From NCBI RefSeq assembly GCF_019097595.1, contig NC_080713.1, positions 11,143,199-11,207,198 on the forward strand: a DNA stretch of 64,000 bases, given 5' to 3'. The notes beneath the pieces were generated by a model. It was given only the letters and a program-made list of their open reading frames with translations. It was not told where the DNA came from and ran no database searches. Position numbers and translations under genes: made by a program. The stretch is from Hemibagrus wyckioides (lineage: Eukaryota > Chordata > Actinopteri > Siluriformes > Bagridae). Below are positions 58,430 through 64,000 of the stretch, one piece after another (position 1 is the stretch's first letter; the number at the start of each line of letters is the position of its first letter).

Positions 58430-59510
58430 CCTGTACAATGCTAGTGGAAAACCAAAGTGACACATTTCAGAAAAAAAGATGGAACTAAAAGACTTATAAT
58501 ATATAAAAGATAATCCCTTAAATGTGTAAGTGTGCACACTGCTGAATGTTCTAGCTCCATCAAATTCAACGGGCATCTCCTGTGCAAGGCCATACAGTCC
58601 CCCTCATAGATTTTCTGTTGGATTCAGGTCTGGGCTCAGGCTGCACCATTCTAAAATAATAGTATTTTTCTTCCCTCTCAGAAGCAATTTTTTTGTTGAG
58701 TTGGATCTGTGGTTTGGCTCATTGCCCTGCTATTAGGTGAAATTCCTTTTTATCTTCTGCTTTCTAGCAGCCACCTGAAGGTTGTGTGCTAAAATTAACT
58801 GGTATTTGTATCTATTAAGATTTGAGCCCCAGCCTTAAAGCATGATGCTGCCATCACCAGGCTTCACCATGAGTATCATGTGTTGCTTTTGTTTCAAGAA
58901 TACCTTTTGGAATTATGAAATTATAATATGTTTTGGAATTGGTTAATTCCAACTTAAAATTAATTACGTTTGGATGTTTATTTTGTGTCACATGCAGGGT
59001 GTAATCAGTACTTGTCAGATATTCCTGCAGCTTCTTTAACGTTGCTGTTAGTCTCTTGGCAGCTTCCGTGGAAAGATTTTAACTTTTGTAAATTTTGGAG
59101 GGACGTCCTGTCCTTGGTGATGTCCCTTTGGTGCTCCATTTTCTCCACTTGTTGATGACTGCCTTCATTGCGTTTTATGGTGTATCTAATGCCTTGGAAA
59201 TTGTTTTGTAGCCTGAGCAATACCTCTAAACAGTGAGATCCTGTTGATGTTTTGTAAGCTCTTTGTAGATCAAGGCTCTTGGAGTAACCAAGGAGATGTC
59301 AAAATTAGAGTCACTTCAGTTGAAGACAAGTGTGGACTACTATTTCACATGAGCATGATGATTGGTTGAATCTGAAATGTGTCACTTTGGGTTTCAGTGC
59401 CGTATTTACATTAAAGTTGGAAATGTCCTGAAATCTTTCTTTAATTACTTTACATTATAAAAATTTGCTATTTTAACTGAGGTGTGTAGACTTTTTAAAA
59501 CCATTGTACC
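58430..59510 (-). mobile_element. Tc1-like transposon relic
   Basis: On the minus strand near 58840-58870 it encodes a decayed version of the Tc1 motif KHGGGSIMLW, in sequence reading GGTGATGGCAGCATCATGCT. The surrounding kilobase matches remembered fish Tc1-like sequence (GGTTTGGCTCATTGCCCTGC). It has no intact frame. Confidence 0.6.
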
Positions 59511-59519
59511 CTAACGCTA

Positions 59520-61578
59520 ACACGGAGACGTCAGGCATTTATGCTGTTTAACCTCTTCCATTAAAGTTGTTTAACTACAGAGAAGTTTTGTTTTCATAAC
59601 ATCGTGTGACACTAGCTGATTTGATAAATGCCCACATACCTAAAGCTGGATATCAGTGCAGAACATGGCATTTTCCAAACAAAGCCAGATTTGTTTGGAA
59701 CAGATTGTGTTAATAATTTGGCACACTTCCTGCTTTATTGAAAACTTCTGGAGTGAGATAAGGTTATCGCTGGGTACATTTTTGTACTAGTGTTTACTCA
59801 GATAGCATTGTAGGGGATTCCTGCCATTGTTTGCCTTGGCTGAGGGTGGAGGTGGAGTAATGACTTTGGATGTGATGAATTTGGCTTGTTAATGTGCTAG
59901 TCTCTTCCATGAGGTCAGAAGCAGACTGTAAAGTTAGTATTATTATTATCATTGCATGGCAAAGAGGTGTTCTGTGAAAGACACTGGGGAGGCTTTCAGA
60001 CTAAAGGTTGTAGCATGCTTAATGTTCGGACGACCTCTGTGTGTGTTGCACGAATATGAAACCTCCTTCACAAGCATGAAAGCTTGCTTACTTTTTGTGG
60101 TTTTGTATTGGCTGTCACATACTTCAGGTGGCGCTATTGAAATGTCAGGATTTTCAATGTGAAGTACCGACTTCATACACTGCGGCTATTTGTTGTAAGT
60201 ACATAAAAGATAGAACAACAAACAGCTTAACAGAAGTCATTTATAAAGTGCTTCATTGTTCAATCCAGGGTCACTCTATCATAGCTATAAAAAACGATCA
60301 TAATTATGATGTAAACACATTTGTACAAACTTGAACAATGTAGTAATTATCTCAGGAGCTCAGATTTTACTATAAGCCCCAACTTTCTGAGTATGATCCA
60401 TATTGACCCATATAAATGTGACAACTACAGCAGACGGTATTACATGGTGATATATCTTCAGTTCTTCTTTTGGTAAGACTAAATATACTTCTTGTCTTTG
60501 ATGAAAAGAAACTTTTTTAACAAACATACACCACATTATAAACCCCACCAGTGAACTTGTATTCACAAATTTCTGTGTAGGACATAAAGGCAGGATAAGT
60601 ACATTAACACGTGTGTGTTTATCCTGGCCACTATGTAAGCTAGGGGGGGAAAAACAGAGCTTCACACTCTATTCATTGTATAAAGACCCCATTTAATTTT
60701 TCATTTTTATTTTTCATATGAAAAATCCATTGTCTGAACATTTGAATGAAGCAGTACTGATGGAAATAATTGAAAGATGGAGTTTCCAAAATAGAAGGGC
60801 ACCATTACTTTTTCTTTCTCCTGCCAGGAACGCAGCTCAGAGGCATCCAGTATTGGTATCACGAGCACCAAATGTCATGTATTTGTTACTCGGCCTGGAG
60901 ATTCTGTATATGTCTTCATTTATTTTCCGTCTCAACTATGGCCCACTGTTATAGGCAGTGTCTTACATTGTAGTGCAATACAATTTCCAAAACAATCTTT
61001 TTTAAAGTTTCAAAGCTGGTAAACAATCCTGATAAAAATGGAGGCCCATTCATCCTGACGTCTGGCGTATGTTTGTAATAGGAAAAAGAAACTGGGGTGA
61101 ATACTACACCACTACCATCACCGTTCTTCTTCACATTTCCAAATCCCAGTCCCTTTTTAATGAACGCTTTTATTTCATCTTCTTACACCCATCTAAAATG
61201 AGCCTTACCATCATCTCTGCAATAGAATATGATTTTATGCTCATTAGAAAAGCAGAGCCTGGCACATAAAGTTTATGTTGGACAATGCATTTTTACAATT
61301 GTTCCACATTAAGAGAGACAGGGTTTAAATCAGGTAACGTGCAGAGCTTTTTGTAGAGATTTTGGTGCGGTAGTTGAGTATGGTTCTAGTAAACGACTCT
61401 GTTCTTCAATGGTGCCTGCTAGTGAGCATAAACACTGCCAAAAGCTACAGAAAACCATCATTTTTACTCTGAACATGCTGCCAAACGTCAACCTGCAGCC
61501 AGAATTACTGAACAAAGTGACTCAAAGGATGATGGATCTGGGGATTATTATCTTTTCAGAAAATGCTAAATATAACTT

Positions 61579-61662
<84 letters not shown>

Positions 61663-62980
61663 TAGATAGATAGATAGATAGATAGTCATATATTTTACCC
61701 CAGTCCTTGACCGTAGACTATAATACACTAGGTACTTATTTCCACATTAGGTAAGATTTTGTAATGGCGAGATGGAATTTCAGCCCCCAGAACATTCTTG
61801 AAGATAAGAAAAGCCTTTACTTACTCTTCTCTGATCTGCACAAAAACAAAACCCTTCACAAATATTTAGTGACAAATAGACTGATATCAAGATACTTCTA
61901 ATGCAAAGAGAGGAATGTCACTGCAGATTCCCTGGATAAAGAAACACTCAGTCTGGCCTTTTCGTGTCACCGCTCCTTTGCCAAATGAGGATGCTTGTGT
62001 GACACAATGTTGATTCTGGCCATGATTATGTTCAAACTGTGTCTATGCACTCTGATCTTGTTACCAAAAATTGCATGGTGTAAGACCTTTATACTTTTTT
62101 ACCCTGGTTGGATTTAACCAGACGTATCATGCTTATTTTTTGCTTCCTTAAGTAGCAAGAGTTATTTTGTTGGTTGTCTTTTGTGGATTTTGATTTTTTG
62201 ACTCAAACCTTTAGGAAGATGAGGGCTTTTTTTGTTTTGTTTTTTTTATATAAAGATTTATGATTTCACTTAAACCAATAAGTGTGACTACAAGCTAGGT
62301 GTAACTAATAAAGTATTTACTAAGTGTATATTAAATAAGAGCATAATGATGGCATAGATATAGCTTGGGGGAAACAGAGTATGATATGTACTGCTGCAAA
62401 AATAAAGTATAAACTAGGCATACGGTATTTACCAAAAATGTTATATAGAACAGATGTCAGGTTAATTTTTTCATTATCTTCCTATTCAAGATGGGATTTA
62501 GGCCCCTGTGTCTACATATGAGAGCTTGTGTAAGTACAGCCCTGCATTAGTGTTTAAAAAAATAAACCCAGACTTGTGACATCACTAAATCAACAACCAG
62601 GAACTCAAACCCCCCTCTCCTCCAACTATACTGCAATCCAGTGTTCTCTAATACACATAGATATTACACTCAAAACCAACACACTTAACACACCATCAAT
62701 CCACATTTCCTTTTAAGGACACATTTCATTATTATTTATTTTATTTTATTTTTTTACATCGAACCCACCACCATTTTATTTTTACACATAAAGTAATATA
62801 CACTTAATTGTGAACATCAACACTGACACACCGAAATACTTTCTATTAACCCCACCATTATGGCTCATAAAACACGAATAGTGTCCAAAAAAACATTTTT
62901 AAAAAATCCAGAACACCGTTAATAACCAAATAAAAACGTTATCTGACCTTTTCCACAAATACAATTATTCCCCACAACCA
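59520..62980. other. LTBP-like intron 4 or 3' flank, mostly unclassified
   Basis: Apart from the GACA/GATA repeat, nothing was assigned. A stretch at 60.8 kb has a good acceptor but no convincing downstream donor or conserved product. Confidence 0.45.
61583..61685. repeat. (GACA)n(GATA)n compound microsatellite
   Basis: About 19 CAGA units followed by six or seven GATA units. Confidence 0.97.
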
Positions 62981-62989
62981 CTAACATAC

Positions 62990-63480
62990 AATCACGCACC
63001 AAAATGCTGCATCAAACACCATTACTTCCCATCATGTCTTCATTAAGCCTTATTTCTTCTCATCAGTTACCATCACCATGAAATACACCAGTTATCTCCA
63101 ACATGTACTAACATTTTCATCAAACACCATTACTTCCCACCAGGCACCAATGTTATCCATCAAACATGGCTATTCACCATCAGTTACCAACATTTACCAT
63201 TATCTATCAAACTCACCAATACTTTCCCATCACATACCAAAATTCTCCAGTAAACACCATCACTACCCATGAGGTATCAACATTCTCCATCAAACACTAT
63301 TATTTCTCATCAGACACCAACATTATCCATCAAACACACCAACAGTCTCCTTTCAGGTACAAGCATTCTCCTTTAAACATCATCAGGCACCAATATTCTT
63401 CATCAGACACCCCAATTCACGTCAAGCCATGTTCAACCCTGACATTTTCCATCAAACAAACACCAATGTTCTTCATTAAA
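62990..63480. repeat. Second degenerate minisatellite tract
   Basis: The run has repeated CATCAAACACCATTACTTCC, ATCAAACACTATTATTTCTC and similar units of about 24-30 bp, with the same ATCAAACACC core as the array at 53-56 kb but diverged. Confidence 0.7.
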
Positions 63481-63599
63481 TATTAACTTTAGCCATTATT
63501 TCACTAAAACTATAACAATTTCTCCTAACTTTATTTTACTTTTTGTTATGAACAGTTAATAGTAATATTAACTCAATCAGAATGCTTCTGTTTTATACA

Positions 63600-64000
63600 G
63601 TGGGTATAGAAAAGAATTACCCCCTTCAAAATAATCACATTTTGTTGCTTTGCAGCCTGAAATGAAGGTGGCAACAGGTCAGAAATAATTACAAAATGAA
63701 AAAACAACCAGAATGACTGAATTAGTGTGTCAGTATTTTGTTGCATCACCTTTTACTTTATTTACAGCCTTTGATTTGTTGGGATCCATCTCTACCAACT
63801 TCTAGCCTTTGCAATAATTCCCCACTCTACTTTGCTCAAGTTCAGTTAAATTTTATGGTGATCGTTGGTGGACTGCAGTCTTCAGGTCATTCCACAGATT
63901 TTCAGTGGGGTTTAAGCCTGGACTCTGACTATGCCATACAAGGATATTCACCTTTTTATCCGTCAACCACTGTGTGGTCCATTTTGCTGTGTGCTCTGGG
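63600..64000 (-). mobile_element. Tc1-like transposon, end plus partial interior, cut by window
   Basis: A TA precedes CAGTGGGTATAGAAAAGAAT at the left end, followed by CATTTTGTTGCTTTGCAGCC and TTTTCAGTGGGGTTTAAGCC, typical of a fish Tc1-like family in reverse orientation. The transposase part would lie past base 64000. Confidence 0.55.

Noticed and set aside
60820..60890. Possible LTBP-like exon 5 (acceptor tttctcctgccag, reading GTQLRGIQYWYHEHQMS)
   Set aside because: The phase fits, but the product has no LTBP features, the donor is poor and the surrounding region looks repeat-like.

Overview
The window is vertebrate nuclear DNA, most likely from a teleost fish. Genes are split into short exons with GT-AG borders, introns are AT-rich and full of microsatellites, and the repeats are fish-type: Tc1-like transposons with TA target duplications, a hAT-like element with an 8-bp target duplication, tRNA-derived SINEs and decayed Gypsy gag. 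A SINE resembling those described in catfishes is present, but I cannot fix the species.

Two genes lie head to head. On the minus strand, from about 37.5 kb down to base 1 and beyond, is a very large coiled-coil gene of the giantin (GOLGB1) type. I resolved one non-coding first exon and 20 coding exons. Every junction keeps frame, giving about 1584 residues before the window ends inside a large terminal exon of at least 2255 bp. On the plus strand, from 41.4 kb, is the 5' part of a gene resembling a latent TGF-beta binding protein (LTBP). Four exons are resolved: a signal-peptide exon, a 4-cysteine exon, an EGF-like exon with a Pro/Thr-rich linker, and a linker exon. The rest should lie past the right end. 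Giantin tethers vesicles at the Golgi, while an LTBP is a secreted matrix protein. Their adjacency is an observation, not evidence of joint function.

Layout: 1-30.4 kb, golgin coding exons with introns carrying Tc1 derivatives, a hAT-like element and palindromic AT-rich repeats. 27.8-37.4 kb, golgin 5' introns with a duplicated ~1.1-1.2 kb block, a foldback element and one recent-looking Tc1 copy. 37.4-41.4 kb, golgin promoter, SINE and intergenic DNA. 41.4-64 kb, LTBP-like gene, with Gypsy gag relics, a ~3.5 kb minisatellite and Tc1 relics in its introns.

I see no wholly new biological system. The points most worth following are microsatellites that directly form the splice-acceptor tracts of three exons, overlapping perfect palindromes in an intron, a Tc1-in-Tc1 nested insertion, a Tc1-derived family whose copies keep a DNA-binding region but no catalytic domain, a nearly intact Tc1 transposase with an apparent in-frame linker deletion, and a 50-bp higher-order minisatellite. 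Exon coordinates come from reading splice sites and phases by eye. Family names come from motif recall, not database search.
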